In this document: positions 1-11,808 of the stretch, piece after piece
Layout of the letters: each line of letters opens with the position of its first letter
Numbering within the stretch: position 1 is the stretch's first letter
From: Druceiella hillmani
Taxonomy: Eukaryota; Arthropoda; Insecta; Lepidoptera; Hepialidae
DNA length: 64,000 nucleotides
Reading direction: 5' to 3'
Assembly: GCA_039881145.1 (NCBI GenBank)
Contig: JAYKKI010000009.1
Coordinates: forward strand, 7,922,501 to 7,986,500
The notes under the pieces: model-generated
What the model was told of the DNA's origin: nothing
The model's input: the letters and a program-made list of their open reading frames with translations, nothing else
Database searches by the model: none
Translations under genes and position numbers: made by a program

Positions 1-2480
1 GTTGTTTTAATGTCTGTATAGCATATTTTTGTGGTAAACATTGTAGGTTTTCATATGATAAAGTATTTCAAATTTAATGTTGTTGTTTCATTTGTAAAGG
101 TGTCTATAGCCTAAATTAAGAAAATAATTATGCTGTAGCATCCGCAGTAACAATTGGCAAGTTTGCTAATTTATTATTTTGTTCTTAATTACACACAGAT
201 TGCAAAACTTACTTAGATGACTTCAACCAAAACTGAAATCTTCTTTAATGCCTGGAATGAAAACCTAATAAATTGAAACTATTCAACTTATATCGTTATG
301 TCAATCTATTATATTGCATTAAGTACTAGAGGCTCAAATAATTAAATAACAAACATTTACTAAATATATCACTACCATATAAATCGTTCAAATATATGGC
401 ACCGAAGAAACTGTCAAAGTCGAGAATTATTCGTTTGCTAAACAGCGTCACTTGCTGACAACATTTGAAATTTTTAGAACCAACGAATTTACTTTGCTAA
501 CGTTTTAATTAGTAATATAAAGTCATCGATAGATGGCACAATATAATTGAGAAGAATACCTAATGCATACATTTACTCTGTATATACCATATTAAACTTT
601 CATTATAATTTATTTCGCTGAATTACTGATACTTTCATTATAATTTATGTCGCTGAATTACTGAAAAGACACTTCAGTTTTCAAATTCATTATAGATTGA
701 GCCAACAACTATTTCGTGCTGGAAATAATATTTTTTCTCATCGACTGCATGGCAGTGGGAGATTATATATTTAGTCTTAATGGTTATTTTCATAAATATT
801 TTCCCAAAATCTCTAATACCTTCGTTTTAACTTCTTCAATACAGATTCAGGAATGAGTCCTCATATTTAGTTGTTAATTTGTTCAATTCTTTATTTTAGG
901 AACATTTATGTAATATTCTCGGGGTGATTTGCAGCAAAAAGCCCAGTCGATATAAACATGATATTAAATTTTTTACCACATTTTTTTTCTGTTTCCATAA
1001 TTTATTAAGCCTAAAACATATTATTTTACACTTTATTTAAAGATTTAGCCTGCAAGCTGTAAGTGAAAAAAATTGTTTCTCAAAAATTATTTAATTAATA
1101 AATAACAGTTCGAAATTTAACACAGAGGAGTGTTGTGCTTAAATATCCATAAAAATAAATGAATTGAAGAAGAAGAAAGAGAATTATTTGATATATATAT
1201 AAGCTCCGATAAAAAGAAGATATTTGTCTGTATATATAAAAAGAATATTTAAACAGGTAGACATGTGACTTTCATTCCACGAAGGAAACCACGGAAGTGA
1301 ACCTTAAAATAATTACGATTAGATTTTATTGCAATGGTCGCTTACATATTTTAAGAAGAGAAGATATATATTTATTGAGTTGTTGTCTTCGAATAGATTT
1401 ATAGACATTTTTATGAAATCTATATCTTTATCTATAGACATTTTTATGAAACTTTCTTTTCACTTTCTAATCTGTTCTATCATCCTATACGTATTTACTT
1501 TCGTCGTATATTTTACTTTCCTGCAATCAATGTCCTTATGTCAATATTTTCATGTTTACGAAATAGAATGCTTTTGATACTCCGCAGATATCATGTTTGA
1601 CCGTCAAATAATACTCTTGAATCTTAAGATAATTCACCATATCTAAGATCACTTATGTAAATTTTTGTAGATAATCCTTCTCAGCTTGTAAATATCCACT
1701 GAATTCATACTGACTTGGAAATATTTATATTCAATTTTATTAGAAAATATACTTATATTGATTCTAATTTGTAAATATCAAGTCTAAAGCCGTGGGCAGT
1801 GATAGCATATATAATTTTGTTCTCGAACTTGTAATCGGATGATATATAAATTATGACTGCTACGTTTCCTTCTCATTAGAAAAAGAGATCATTTAAAGTC
1901 AGTTTAAAGATTTCCTCCAATCTCTGTCTTATTACAATTATTTAAAATTGTCTGGGGTGTCATACGTGACTAATTAGTGTAATATTTAAGTAAATAACAA
2001 TCAATGTTCACCTGTGTTGATCTCATTTCTTAGCTTTAGTTCAGTATGGACGTGAGTGCTATTCAAATCTTCCACACGGGTAACAAATTCATGTTTCTGG
2101 CTTCAGAGTATATTATCACTTTTACAAATTTAGATCAGGGATCTAATTTATGCTTCATTCGTGATTGGCGTATTTTTCATATTTTTCTTTACTTTACAAT
2201 ATTTTGAACAACTCACACAGATCTTACCACGTTTTCAGATTCATGTATTAATCTGCCTATACACTAATTGTTCATTTTGAAATCTGACATATGTTTCTTG
2301 TCCCTGAATATTTTTTTATGAATATATCTTTTATGTTTACGTCACGAGGTTATGGAATTTATGTCATATGTGTACTTTTAAAAACCATCTCGAAAATTTT
2401 TTATTTTGATTGAAAATTTGTCTTCGCTTACACTAATTTTATTATTCTGTTTTTTCCCATGCATGGGCCTTTTACTTTTT
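1..2480. other. AT-rich DNA without recognised gene
   Basis: No recognisable protein, RNA gene or transposon was found here on either strand. The open frames are short, rich in Phe/Ile/Tyr and look like chance frames in AT-rich DNA. The only local structure noted is a 35-bp direct duplication at 596-665. It could be intron or intergenic DNA; the sequence does not say which. Confidence 0.6.
596..665. repeat. 35-bp tandem duplication (2 copies)
   Basis: Two adjacent copies of a 35-bp unit (596-630 and 631-665) begin ACTTTCATTATAATTTAT and differ at two or three bases. This is a simple recent tandem duplication with no coding content. Confidence 0.85.
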
Positions 2481-2499
2481 CTTCTTATACGAAATCAAT

Positions 2500-2830
2500 T
2501 TTTTTTTCATCTGAACCGATAAAAGTTGCGTATAAAAAGAAGTAATAAAATGGAGAGCGACATTAATGGACACGGCATTCTGTCCTGTCGCGTATCCAGA
2601 GCAGCTTAGTTCGTTGGTCTCCTCTTGATTTACGAGCTGTTGATTTTCTATATAGGTTCCATTCAAGTATTGGTAGCTTCATCTGTGATGTGATCTAGTC
2701 GCCGCGAATAAGGCGTCACATACTATTGACATGAGGTTGCAAGTGCCTTTAGAAGGTACCCACGACCTTATTGCAATATTAAGGTTTTAATGTGGTTGAC
2801 GTTCCGAGATGTTGATATTCTGAAGGGATA
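2500..2830 (-). repeat. Dispersed repeat D2, core copy C1
   Basis: Read on the minus strand, this matches the core also found at 17.55-17.8, 18.95-19.2, 22.64-22.9 and 31.3-31.6 kb. Shared landmarks are a GGAGAGCGACATTAATGG block, a TCTTGATTTACGAGCTGTTG block and a GGCGTCACATACTATTGA block. The frame at 2472-2666 (64 aa) lies over this repeat and is not kept in the other copies, so it is probably not a gene. Confidence 0.7.
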
Positions 2831-3540
2831 ACGAAACTTATGGTCTCTAAAAATATATCGAGTAAATTTATCGCTTATTAATATCAGGTAGTACTTTAGG
2901 AGAATATTGTGTGTAACCTCTTGGCTAGAGTAAACAAAAATTCATTTCATATCTTATTTAAAGAGTACGATTTAATCAATTCAATCGAAAATAAACTCAT
3001 GATACCACAAGAGAATAAAACCTTTAATTCTGCCTAAATCGTATTTATTTAATATATCTACTGAGACACAATTTTGTAATTTAAATAAAATTTTAAACAG
3101 ACGAATTTAAATACATTTGCAATCTGAAATTTTTATAAGTGTATCGGAATAATTGTGAAGTCCGATAAAGACCCCAAAGTCACCTGTAAAGTTGCAAAAA
3201 TTGTTGAACTTTAAAATAAATAGGGTCCCTATTTTTGTTTTGAACCAAACATATCTATGCGAAACACCATTGAAAATTATTCACATAGCTAAACAACTCT
3301 TGTCTAAACATTTAGAGCAAGAAGCAATTACTTTTGAAAATTTATTCCAATTAAATTGTTTTCATCGCTGTACAACGTGTTAAGGTACAACTTCCTTTTA
3401 CCTATTTTATTTATCCGCCAATTAATACATATCTCTTAATCTATACTGTTAATAAAATTGTAACAGGAAGAATTCCATATCTGGAAAATAATGTAAAAAG
3501 AGTGATTGATGTACAGCATAGAATGATAGCAGAAACCAGA
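2831..3540. other. AT-rich DNA, nothing recognised
   Basis: No recognisable gene or repeat was found. A 63-codon frame at 3192-3383 has no recognised motif and no gene context. Confidence 0.5.
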
Positions 3541-3869
3541 AAACCTGTTTTTAGAATTTTCCTCTATCTGTCTGTATGTGTGTTAATTTGTTCTTCAATC
3601 ACGCTAAATCTGCTATACGAATTTTGTTGAAATCTTGGTAACAGGTTATACCGTCAAGCAACATATATGAAGACGTTTATCGGGATATTACGTATATAAA
3701 AAACCCAATGACTTGGTAAATATTATGATGCTGACACTTGCGTCGCCATATATTATTGTTTTTAGTAAACTTTATGATCATAAAGATCCGACAGAAAAAA
3801 AAACAAGAAAAAATTATGACTTTTATTATGCCGAATTTCACGTGAACCGAGTGACGTCGGCATAGCTAG
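3541..3869 (+). mobile_element. Helitron-like 3' end (decayed, non-autonomous)
   Basis: The stretch ends in CTAG at 3866-3869 followed by T, the CTRR-T arrangement of Helitron 3' termini. A short hairpin lies just upstream (CCGA/TCGG arms at 3847-3860). The TGTCTGTATGTGTG block near 3570 resembles low-complexity blocks found in many insect repeats of this kind. No 5' TC end or Rep/helicase coding is visible, so the left limit is approximate. A chance CTAG is the main alternative. Confidence 0.35.
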
Positions 3870-3870
3870 T

Positions 3871-5175
3871 ATAAATCTAAAACAAATAGTGGTGAAAAGT
3901 ATGTGTCTGCTGCCATAGTTCTTATAAATGATATTATTTGAAATAGAGTGTCAAACTTTACAGGTGTCATCACTTCATAACCGCTTACATTATTTTATAA
4001 CGTAAATAATATTTATATATCCTTCGTATCTCAGCAATATGAGAGAACGGTTTTATTATTATTTACATTTTAAATTGGTGACAGAATAGGACTTAATCAG
4101 AACAAGATCGATATTATTTATAACACAATTAATAATTATTGAATGTTATTTATAACACGATCAAATTATTACACAATTTTATTACGCAATAAGTTTTGTA
4201 ATTATTTAAACAAAATATGTCAGTTAATTTAGGGTTAAAAACGATTGATCCCGGTAAACATGTTTGTAAAAATGAGAGTATACGAAATGTTTTGTAATAT
4301 TAGTAATATTGATCAAATATCTCCCCAATTTTTTTATAAAGAATTAAACCAATTTTATGAGAATTAGAAAAATTGAGAGGGAGAAAAGATACAATAGAAT
4401 TGTAACTGGAAAATCATTGTAAACAAAACATTTTTACAGACTACATAATATGAGATAAACAAGTTAATAAATAATTTTTGTATTGAAGAGGTAGAACGAA
4501 TTTAAAAAAAAATTGTAACCATGTTTTGATTTTTTGTTTATCCTGTTGGGAAGATCTAGATGTTCTCATTTCATAATTATGTGTTCTTATTTCTTAATAA
4601 TAAATCTCAAGTGGGTAGTCGTGGCAGTCAACGAAAATCAATGTTTCTCTATTAATAGTGTTTAAGTATATTTCTTCTAAATTTGAATTTGCATTTTGGC
4701 TATTTAAATTTATTAAAGTCAACTGTATTAAAGAAAACACTGTGAACTAATTGGCGGAGTTGATTAATCGTGGCGGTATTTCGAAAATAATTTTTTTGAA
4801 AGACCAATTAAATAGAAGTAGCTGTATAAATACTAACATATCTAATTTCATATAAAGACTACATAAAAACATGCCACTTATTTAACCTAATAATAAAAAA
4901 TGTAAATAAAATGCTTAAAATTTGTTAAAAATTAAAAATTTATCACGGGGAAAGTTCAGTGCTAAAATAATAGAGATAATAATAAAAACTAGAAAATTAA
5001 ATATTTGTGGTGACGCGTATATCAAAAACTAAAATTGTAAATGTAAAAACACATGACAATTACAATAACGATACCAAATATAAACTAAATATAAACAATC
5101 AGTTTATATAATCTAATAATATAAAATTAATAGGGAAAAAGACCTGTAACAAAAACATATGAATTCTTGAATATT
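3871..5175. other. AT-rich DNA, nothing recognised
   Basis: A very AT-rich stretch with many A and T runs and stops in all frames. No gene, RNA or mobile element could be supported. Confidence 0.55.
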
Positions 5176-5179
5176 GCAA

Positions 5180-6168
5180 TATTAGATACGAGAAAATTAA
5201 AAATTCCCAAATCTTTATCAGAGCTGGAGATAGCACGAGAAAACATTAAACGGGACATATTAGGGACCAGTGAAATGTGTAGAATTAAAAATACAATAGA
5301 CGATAAATCAGCCTATACACTTTTTTAAATAGAAGAAGCAGGACAGAGGGGTTTCGGCTTTCTAAGAAAAACCCACCTAAAACAAAGGATTTAATTGAAT
5401 TTTCGGAATGAATAGCAATACTGTATATCAATATACTTAGCTTCAGAAAGATGCGTAATATTATTCAAACTTACGCACCGACAGAAAAAATTGATAAATT
5501 AGAAATCCAAGCTCTGTCAGATGTAACAAATAAATTTTCAAACAACCATGTCATACTAATCGGGGACTTCAATGTATATGTTGGTACAAAATTTGGCTAT
5601 GAGGTGCAAATAATAGGAAAATGTAGATAAGGAAAAAAGTGTCAATAGTCAGATTACTTTTAACTTCCTAATGATATGTTATTTGTTCACAAAAGATTAG
5701 AACTGCAAATAGATTTAGGGGTAATTAGATAGTAATTATGAAAATGAAATAGGCTGTCACAAGCCACCACAATTTTTTTTCAAAATAATTTAGTCCTTTG
5801 GAAATTGAACTTTATCACAAACCATCGAAGTTTTTCCATAATAAAATCTCCTAATCTACCCAGAAAACATACGAAAAATATCCCAAAAGAAATTTTATCG
5901 AAATAACAAATGATAAACAAGCTACGTAAATATAGAAACAAGATTAAAATTTTACAGGGAAACGCCGCAAAAAAGTCTGACTATTTAAAGTATACCCAAA
6001 ATATACGTCAACTTAATCAAAAAGATATACGCAAACAGCAAAGCAAGAATACAATTGGAAATGACGGGCCTAGAGTTCCAAGTAAAAAGAGGTGTGAGGC
6101 AAGGAGACCCAATGTCACCCGAATTATTCTTTGTAGTTCTGGAGAATGTATTCCGTGAATTAGATTGA
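5180..6168 (+). mobile_element. LINE (non-LTR retrotransposon) remnant: endonuclease plus RT fragment
   Basis: The frames read as a decayed ORF2. From about 5180 there is an AP-endonuclease start (ILDTRKL, then an ELEIARENIKRDILGTSE block) and a GQRGFGFLRKTHLK block. From about 5458 comes the core IIQTYAPTEK, then HVILIGDFNVYVGTKFG, which are hallmark endonuclease boxes. After a gap, 6001-6168 carries an RT box FQVKRGVRQGDPMSPELFF. Most RT fingers, the YADD palm and everything downstream are missing. Stops and frameshifts break it throughout. It resembles RTE- or CR1-like LINEs; the exact clade is not certain. The frame at 5910-6158 is an out-of-frame shadow of the RT box. Confidence 0.85.
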
Positions 6169-6419
6169 GCTCGCCCTAAATTTTACATTTCTTACTAGCT
6201 TCATTCCTTTATCAGACCGATACCAAGACACCAATTGCATTTACTTCAATATAATAAATACGATATATATTTAAACTATCTCCTAAGATTCTATGCTTTA
6301 ACTTCTAATAATAATTTGTTTAACTATTTCCCTGAGCTAACGAACGCAAGTACACCTTTTAATGTGTTCCTTTACACAAAGAAATTGAATGCAATCTTTT
6401 TGCATGCATTTTCAAGATG

Positions 6420-6566
6420 TAACTTGTGTGAAAAGTGCGTTAAAAGAATTTGCACGGCTGAATGCAGTTAAATTAAAGAAAATATATACCTTTGAATATA
6501 TATTTTCTTTAATTTAATTGCATTCAGCCGTGCAATTTCTTTTAACGCACTTTTAACACAAGAAGT
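6420..6566. repeat. Large hairpin, ~70-bp arms, ~7-nt loop
   Basis: The left arm (6420-6488) and right arm (6496-6566) are near-perfect reverse complements around a short loop. Shared landmarks are GTGCGTTAAAAGAA and GCACGGCTGAATGCA. A few mismatches and one small indel separate the arms. The frame at 6235-6471 ends inside the left arm and is judged spurious. It could be a foldback element, a head-to-head junction of two transposon ends, or a template-switch product. Confidence 0.9.
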
Positions 6567-6589
6567 TTCACAATCTAATCTAAATATAT

Positions 6590-6866
6590 TATTTCTAAAA
6601 GGTGTTTTTTGGTCGAGCGGCTCGATCTTTTTAACTACTGCACCAAAAAAAATAAAAAAATACCCACTTAAAGCTTATGTTTTCTACTTTGGGCGAAAAA
6701 TATAAAAAAATTCGAAAAAAATCTTTTTGTTAATAAAAAAATTAATTTTTATAACAATTGGCATGAGCGCCATCTGTGGGCGACACATCAAATATCTTAG
6801 CCAAATTGTATACTTGGAACACGCTAGATGGCGATATAGTGCGAAGACTTCGCACGGGTCAGCTAG
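6590..6866 (+). mobile_element. Non-autonomous Helitron-like element, 3' end
   Basis: The 3' end is strong. An 8-bp perfect stem (GTGCGAAG 6839-6846, CTTCGCAC 6848-6855) is followed 7 nt later by CTAG (6863-6866) and a T. That is the Helitron 3' hairpin, CTRR and host-T arrangement. Upstream are paired GGCGCCATCTGTGGGCGA and CTAGATGGCGATATAG blocks. No coding sequence is present, so it would be mobilised in trans. The 5' end is not resolved; 6590 is a guess just right of the 6420-6566 hairpin. Confidence 0.55.
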
Positions 6867-6867
6867 T

Positions 6868-8070
6868 CATTTATATTGTGAATTTAAATAAAATACAAAA
6901 ATGTATTAACAACAATTTTTATAATGTATTTTGTCATGTAAACATGTAATAAATTACTTCAAGAATAACTACGACACTTTACTGCTTTATACAGTTTTGC
7001 TTGCTTATTTTAAATTTAATTTAAGTTTGCATTATTAAGGTTTGTTAATATTAATTTACAATAATTATGTTATAATTAAATTGCAATTTTGCAATGAAAC
7101 AGTCTAAGTTTTTGGGTTAATTCAATGAATCAAGTAGACAAGATACATTATATGGCAATGTATTTACCTTTTTTATACATTTACTTACGGATTGATCATA
7201 AATCGGTACATGGCCATGACATTGTTATATAGAAGAGATTTTAAGAGTTGTTTTTTGAACTTATTTTTAATTTTGACTTTTTTTACATTTTGTACATATA
7301 TTTATCTGGAGCAATTTATGTTTAAAAAAATGCATTTTTACTTTCAAACATTATACCCTTAGAAATACTAATATTGTAAAAATTGTAAGAGGGACTGAAA
7401 TCATTCATTGTATTTTTTAAACCCCATTTACTGCTTATTTTAATAACATTTTTTTAGGGTTTAAAATCAGTATTAAAACTCTATGAACAATATATTTTTG
7501 TCTTTCATCAAAATATCTAATACCCTTTTATTAAAAGTCATGGGGATATTGAGGATGTACGTTTCTGATAAAGTAAAGTATTTCTAAAACATAAACTTGA
7601 TGGCAAACCGCACAGGCCTTTTTCATATGTTTTTAATGTTCAAAAATATAGAAAATTAGTTAAAAAATAAAGGGTAACCCTGATTTATGGTCAATATGTT
7701 TTTGTATTCGGTTTGTTGCGACTAGTTTTAGGCGAATTCCCTCATATATTTTTCCCTCGTATATTTTGTAATATACAAACTTTTTCATACATTCCTCACA
7801 AATTAAAGTTCAACCCTCTTTCCTATTTTTTTATGAATGTTCTCTTAAACACATGTTGTTGGAGCATGCTACCTCAATGGAAAATTAATCAATGACAATA
7901 AAAGTAAAACAACTCCGAAAAAAATATGTCTATTACCAAACATGATGTTGATCTAAGGATTGTTTGAGAGTTAATAATAACATTTTCTTTTGTTTAACAA
8001 GTCTTTTTCTTCTAAACGAGCAACTATGATGGTGAAAATAGTGAAACAAGGGTCTCCCATATGTACAATT
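6868..8070. other. AT-rich DNA, nothing recognised
   Basis: No gene or element was recognised. The frame at 7713-7895 (60 aa) has no motif and no supporting context. Confidence 0.55.
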
Positions 8071-8074
8071 TATA

Positions 8075-8240
8075 CGCGTGGATGTGTGTGTGCGTGTGTG
8101 CGTGACATGTGTACGTGTGCGTTTGTGTGTATCTGTGTTTATGCGTGTGTGTATGTGTGTGTGTGTGTCTGTGTTTGTTTGTTTGTGTGTGTCTATGCCT
8201 GTGTGTGTGCGCGTACGTGAGTGTGCTTGCGCATGTGCTC
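8075..8240 (+). repeat. Imperfect (GT)n-rich tract
   Basis: An imperfect GTGTGT/GTGC tract about 165 bp long, broken by GCGT, TTTGTTTG and CTGTG steps. It produces three overlapping Cys/Val-rich frames (7990-8363), which are artefacts of the repeat. Confidence 0.9.
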
Positions 8241-9540
8241 TGGTTTTATATTGTACCCAAGAAATTCATTTCGATAACACCTCAAAAATCAACATTGGGA
8301 ACAAATTCATTTCATTTCAATGACATGACCCCATTCTACGGCCAAATAACGGTTTATTTATGAAAGTGGCTCAACTTTCTAATTCTCGTTATTATAGTCG
8401 CTTGAATAAACGCAACGTCTAGTACAAAAAGCATTTAAGGATTCATAGCATTTTTATTAAAGTATGGCGACTTCGTCCGCATGAAATTCTAAAATTCAAG
8501 TTCAGTGTTTCAATCCGTTTATATTTTGTCTAAACTAATCGTTTCCGTCTAATAGAAGGATAGACATCGTGCGGGCCAACTTTCACTCCCTCCTCATGTT
8601 CCTTTGCCCTGCATGTTCCTACAGCCCGCCGCTGTCCACCATCCATGTCGTGCAGATTTTATGCAACTTTCTACGTAAACTTTCATCATCATAACTTCGA
8701 AATCGTTTGAAATATACAGTAAATTGATCCGAAGGTTACAGTCTATAGTATTTGAGAGTTAAGTATAAAAAATATAAATAGAGCAGGTAAAATAAATATA
8801 CCTATAACCTTAGTATTTCCCGGATTAAATTCATTCGTAAAATCAGACCAACATGCAGACATACAAATTTCATTAATTTAAAACCGTTTCAGTATCCGAA
8901 TATGCAAAAGCAAAAAGTATTTGAAAGTTGAAAATTGGAAAATCACAAAGAGCTATTTCAATTTTGTTTGTCGGTATAACTTAAGAATACAGAACATTAT
9001 TTTTGCCATTTAAATATCTTGCCAAGTACATTTTTAGAAGCGTAAAATATCGTGAATTTATCAAAATCTATTAAAATCATTGCTATAATTTTCCAGAAAA
9101 TTTATGATTTTTTTCTGGAAGGGCTGTTTTTTGGTAATCATTAGTTTATCAATTTCAAAAAAGACCTGGGGTAGTAGTCGTTCAATCATTTTTATGAACA
9201 TTTTTGGTAATATCTCCGGAACTATATTGTACATGTTACGAAAAAATGTTTTTGAAATCTTTATATTTTTCACACATGTGAAAATAAATTTTTGAATAAT
9301 TCATTGATGCCTTTCAAATTGTTTATTTGAATATATTTGAAAATCGCATTTGAAATGTATACGCATTAATATGCTTTACTACATTTCGACATCGCACGGC
9401 TTCTGCGAATTATTTAATCTAGGAACTTGATAAAGCATAGTCGTATTTATGCGCCTTATGCCCATATAATTCAACAGCTAGGATGCACGACAATCGTGTG
9501 TGAATTTACATACTTTCCATTTTATTTCCTTTTGTGGTAA
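8241..9540. other. Mostly AT-rich DNA with a short C-rich island
   Basis: Positions 8565-8660 are clearly C-rich compared with the flanks (a CTCCCTCCTCATG block, then GCCCGCCGCTGTCC). No frame over the island gives a recognisable protein. Overlapping opposite-strand frames at 9061-9295 lie over one imperfectly self-complementary stretch and look accidental. It may be an old transposon fragment or a weak regulatory island. Confidence 0.4.
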
Positions 9541-9550
9541 AGAATTCTAA

Positions 9551-9705
9551 AATTAACTAATTAATTAATAATTTAATTAATGAATTAATAATTTAATTAA
9601 TTAATTAATAATTTAATTAATTAATTAATAATTTAATTAATTAATTAATAATTTAATTAATTAATTAATAATTTAATTAATTAATTAATAATTTAATTAA
9701 TTAAT
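9551..9705. repeat. 20-bp AT-only minisatellite, ~7.5 copies
   Basis: A 20-bp unit, TTAATTAATAATTTAATTAA, repeats almost without change. The unit is itself close to palindromic, so both strands can fold. It lies just left of the start of the 9.8-16.5 kb duplication. Confidence 0.9.
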
Positions 9706-10059
9706 TGAATAGGCCCTCCTAACAGCAGGTTATATAATTTATACCGTGATGTCATTTACGATGTCAATGAGAAATAAATGTTTTTTCAATGCATTTCATC
9801 ATGATAATAAACTAATTCCAATTTTTACACACAAGTTAATCCATGACAAGATGATGAGTCAAGGATACATCTGTTCAGTACAAGTAGAACTGTTAGTACG
9901 AGGATTCTACACACCATATAAGTTTAAACTTATAAACCTAATTCTGTAGATCTATTGTTAAGTTAATCATTCACAGTCTTAAAATGAATAATTTAGTCGC
10001 TTCTAACTTTTTGGTTTATTAGTGTACATTAACCAAAACAATTTTCCTTAGTAGTGTTT

Positions 10060-10990
10060 AATGACTATTTACGACACGATCTTCAAGTCTTCAGTGGGCA
10101 GTTTTAAAGAATAACTCGTAAAAATTTTCAACAACATTTAAAAATTATACAAAACAATAGATTAAATAGGGTTTTGGGTGGGTTTTCTCAATTTTTACGA
10201 TAGTAGTTTTTATTAAATTTTCGAAATTTAAAGGAAGTTGAATTTATTACCTTTCGATTTATTTGTAATATATAGGCTGCATTGAAAATAACCATCACCC
10301 TCATACAAACAATGCTCCCTCATACAAACAATGTTCTTGCTCAAAAGGCAATAAACTCAATATTCTAGAAACGTTAAGAATAAATATACATATAAGAGAC
10401 ACCAACGTTAATATACTAAATGACCAATTCAATAAAATATCGTCACCCATACTCAATGTCTTCTAGACATACCATAGTTAGACAACATTGATACTTCATT
10501 TCAATTCAAATTATTTCAGCCGGTCATACATCTAAGGAGACACATCACAAAAGAAAAAATGGAAGATATGTCTAAATAGTTATATAATCTCGGTGCAACC
10601 ATTAGATGCTTGTACCATTGTCGAAATATATTACTAAGATCAAAATCTCTTCAATTTACTGCCTACACCTGAATACTTTATATTGTATAATTTCATGGGA
10701 TAATATCAATTTAATTTATTACTCGTACTAAAATTCTTGTACAAAGTATAAATTTGAAAAATATAATAAAAACTATTAATACGAAAATTGGTAAAACCCA
10801 ATCAAACCCTATTTCCACACTTGTTTTGTATAATAGATCAATGCTGTTGGAAGTTTTTACGAGTTATTCTCTTCAAATTTCTCACCTGAAGATGTTGTCA
10901 TAAAATGAAACCTACGTCGTGTTCAGTAATTTAAATAAAGTAGATATAATACACGTGGTTTCAATTACTTGTGAATAAAAATTAAGTGAT
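10060..10990 (+). mobile_element. Penelope-like retroelement (PLE) remnant with inverted terminal sequence
   Basis: Positions 10270-10460 read as the C-terminal tail typical of PLE ORFs: CSKGNKLNILETLRI, then DTNVNILNDQFNKI, close to the usual LN-LE-EI...ILNDQ ending. No GIY-YIG or RT core remains. The body is flanked by related inverted sequences of about 130-150 bp (10080-10215 and 10765-10925) that share GAATAACTCGTAAAAA. PLEs often carry such terminal repeats in direct or inverted arrangement. The right terminus (10883-10990) matches the termini at 31.02-31.15 and 36.52-36.67 kb. The element is absent at the equivalent place near 56.05 kb. Confidence 0.65.
10883..10921 (+). ncRNA. Hammerhead-ribozyme-like remnant in PLE terminus
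   Basis: Core box CTGAAGA (10886-10892, fits CUGANGA) is followed by 14 nt and then GAAAC (10907-10911) and a GTC-GTG segment (10916-10921). CAC before the core can pair with GTG after GTC as stem I. Stem II is weak here (GTTGT against AAAAT), so this copy is probably inactive. A second, minus-strand trace with TCTTCAG at 10088-10094 lies at the other end of the element. PLEs are known to carry hammerhead motifs in their terminal repeats. Confidence 0.5.
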
Positions 10991-10999
10991 AATTTATAA

Positions 11000-11340
11000 A
11001 GATCAAAAGCAGAAGTACAACCGCAAAGCTTTTCGGAGATAAATAGGAAAATTGCGACGCGTTTTCCTAGTTGAAATGATATTATTCACTTCATGCTATT
11101 TGATTCAATTTCCGTATTCATTTGTGTCATCAAAACCTGTATTTGCCGCGCAAAACGCAAATCTAATTTGTTCCCCAGGCCCCTTGTTTATTTCGCGTTG
11201 CTGATATATTTTTGTGAAACCTTGCAAGATAAGTGGCTTTGGCCAGGATATCGATTTTTCATTAGTTTACGGTTGTTTGTAGTCTAAAATACTTTTTAAT
11301 ATTTTTCGAATAAAATAGTTGCGATACGCAAGACCAATGA
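11000..11340. other. Copy-1-specific insertion, unidentified
   Basis: This GC-richer stretch (CAAAGCTTTTCGG and TTTGCCGCGCAAAACGC blocks) has no clear counterpart between 56.05 and 56.25 kb. It therefore looks inserted in copy 1, or lost from copy 2. The frame at 11093-11287 has no recognised motif. Confidence 0.35.
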
Positions 11341-11808
11341 ATGTCTTTGTCAATATGATCTTATTTTATTAAAATGACATTAGAAATGATAATTAAAATC
11401 TTCATACCCCTTCCAAAATGTTTCATACTCAATTTCCGTTAACCATAAAGAGTACATTAGTATTCTTTACAACATATAAATTTATAAAAGTTATAATTGA
11501 TGAAATCGTCAATTAATTTACCGTTTTTATTTAATACATACTAAATTTGATAAAATTAGTAGTTCCCCAGATACATTTAATTTTATGAAAATAAATAAAG
11601 CAACACTGCACTAAAATGTGATTTTAATAAATGGGCTACTATATTTTTCTTTTCTAGTTTAAGTAAATATAATCTATGAAAACATTAATAAAGTTATATC
11701 ATACTGTAAAAATGATAGACGTTCCAGTCGGGAGAATGCTTACTCGAGTGTATGTTTTTTTTCATTCACGTTCACACGACACGGAAGAAATAACATAGAA
11801 ATTATCGT

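Noticed and set aside
2472..2666. 64-codon minus frame ending in Lys-rich sequence
   Set aside because: It lies on the D2 repeat core; the frame is not conserved in the other copies and its end is an A-run.
7990..8363. Three Cys/Val-rich frames that look like cysteine-rich peptides
   Set aside because: They are translations of a GT-rich microsatellite in three frames.
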